Assembly: GCA_945860375.1 (NCBI GenBank)
Contig: CAMAQR010000116.1
Span: 1-6,254 of the forward strand
DNA from: Pseudorhodobacter antarcticus
Lineage (GTDB): Bacteria; Pseudomonadota; Alphaproteobacteria; Rhodobacterales; Rhodobacteraceae
Direction of reading: 5' to 3'
DNA length: 6,254 nt
Both the position numbers and the translations under genes were made by a program. Below, piece by piece: positions 6,105 to 6,254 of this stretch (its first letter is position 1; the number at the start of each line of letters is the position of its first letter). Below the pieces are notes generated by a model. It made no database searches. It was not told the DNA's origin and saw only the letters and a program-made list of their open reading frames with translations.

Positions 6105-6254
6105 CTATGAGCATGTCCAATGACCACCATTTTCAGGGGGCAGGGACGGAATGCGGCACGAGAGCAAGTTCTCATCTTGGATCAGGTCGGGCGGACAGAG
6201 CACCTTCGTCTTGCCATTGATCAGCCTCGTCAATCTAGAGCGCAAGTTTTCGGT
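6105..6254 (-). other. Unidentified open minus-strand frame running off the window
   Basis: On the minus strand a frame is open from the window edge to a TAG at 6105-6107 (49 codons visible, beginning in the middle of a gene if real). The translation includes RLTRLINGKTKVLCPPDLIQ and ends in PPENGGHWTCS. Roughly 70% of third positions are G or C, higher than in the competing plus-strand frame from 6120 (about 53%). I do not recognise a family. Since it abuts the broken response regulator, it may be the 3' end of a transposase or another gene brought in by rearrangement. Confidence 0.25.

Noticed and set aside
6120..6254. Plus-strand frame from ATG 6120 to the window edge
   Set aside because: It has low GC at third positions compared with the opposite frame, no ribosome binding site and no recognisable family.

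Overview
The window looks like a moderately high-GC alphaproteobacterial segment, most likely Rhodobacteraceae (Paracoccus/Roseobacter type). I base this on codon use, the style of the encoded proteins and the gene neighbourhoods; I could not search a database. It contains two metal-handling modules that face each other and meet near position 1735-1909.

Left module, plus strand (about 1-1734). A cobalamin riboswitch with a clear B12 box (187-202) leads into cbtB (252-422, only 56 aa) and cbtA (441-1238). These are the two membrane proteins of the CbtAB cobalt uptake system. A YqaA-type (DedA/SNARE-associated-like) small membrane protein follows (1306-1734) and probably shares the transcript. 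The expected logic is that adenosylcobalamin binds the leader RNA and shuts off cobalt import when the cofactor is plentiful.

Right module, minus strand (5494 down to 1910). This is a copper-handling cluster. In transcription order it holds an exported EF-hand protein with a Met/His/Gly-rich segment (4991-5494), a tiny Met/Gly-rich single-span membrane protein (4799-4912), a DUF302 protein (4397-4783) and a P1B-type Cu(+) ATPase, CopA (1910-4282). CopA carries N-terminal YHS and heavy-metal-binding (CPMHP) modules instead of HMA domains. Directly upstream of copA, and separating it from the other three genes, is an almost textbook CueR (MerR-family) operator-promoter: CCTTCC-N7-GGAAGG inside a 19-bp -35/-10 spacer. 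No merR-family gene lies in the window, so the regulator must be encoded elsewhere.

Right end, plus strand (5679-6254). An OmpR-type response regulator is divergent from the EF-hand gene. Its receiver domain is intact, but the DNA-binding domain is missing: the reading frame is lost just after the receiver domain and stops at 6104. The last 150 bases hold an open minus-strand frame with coding-like third-position composition that I could not identify. The break may be a rearrangement or insertion-element junction. Overall the window is an accessory metal-homeostasis region with one degenerate edge, and I saw no clearly new system in it.
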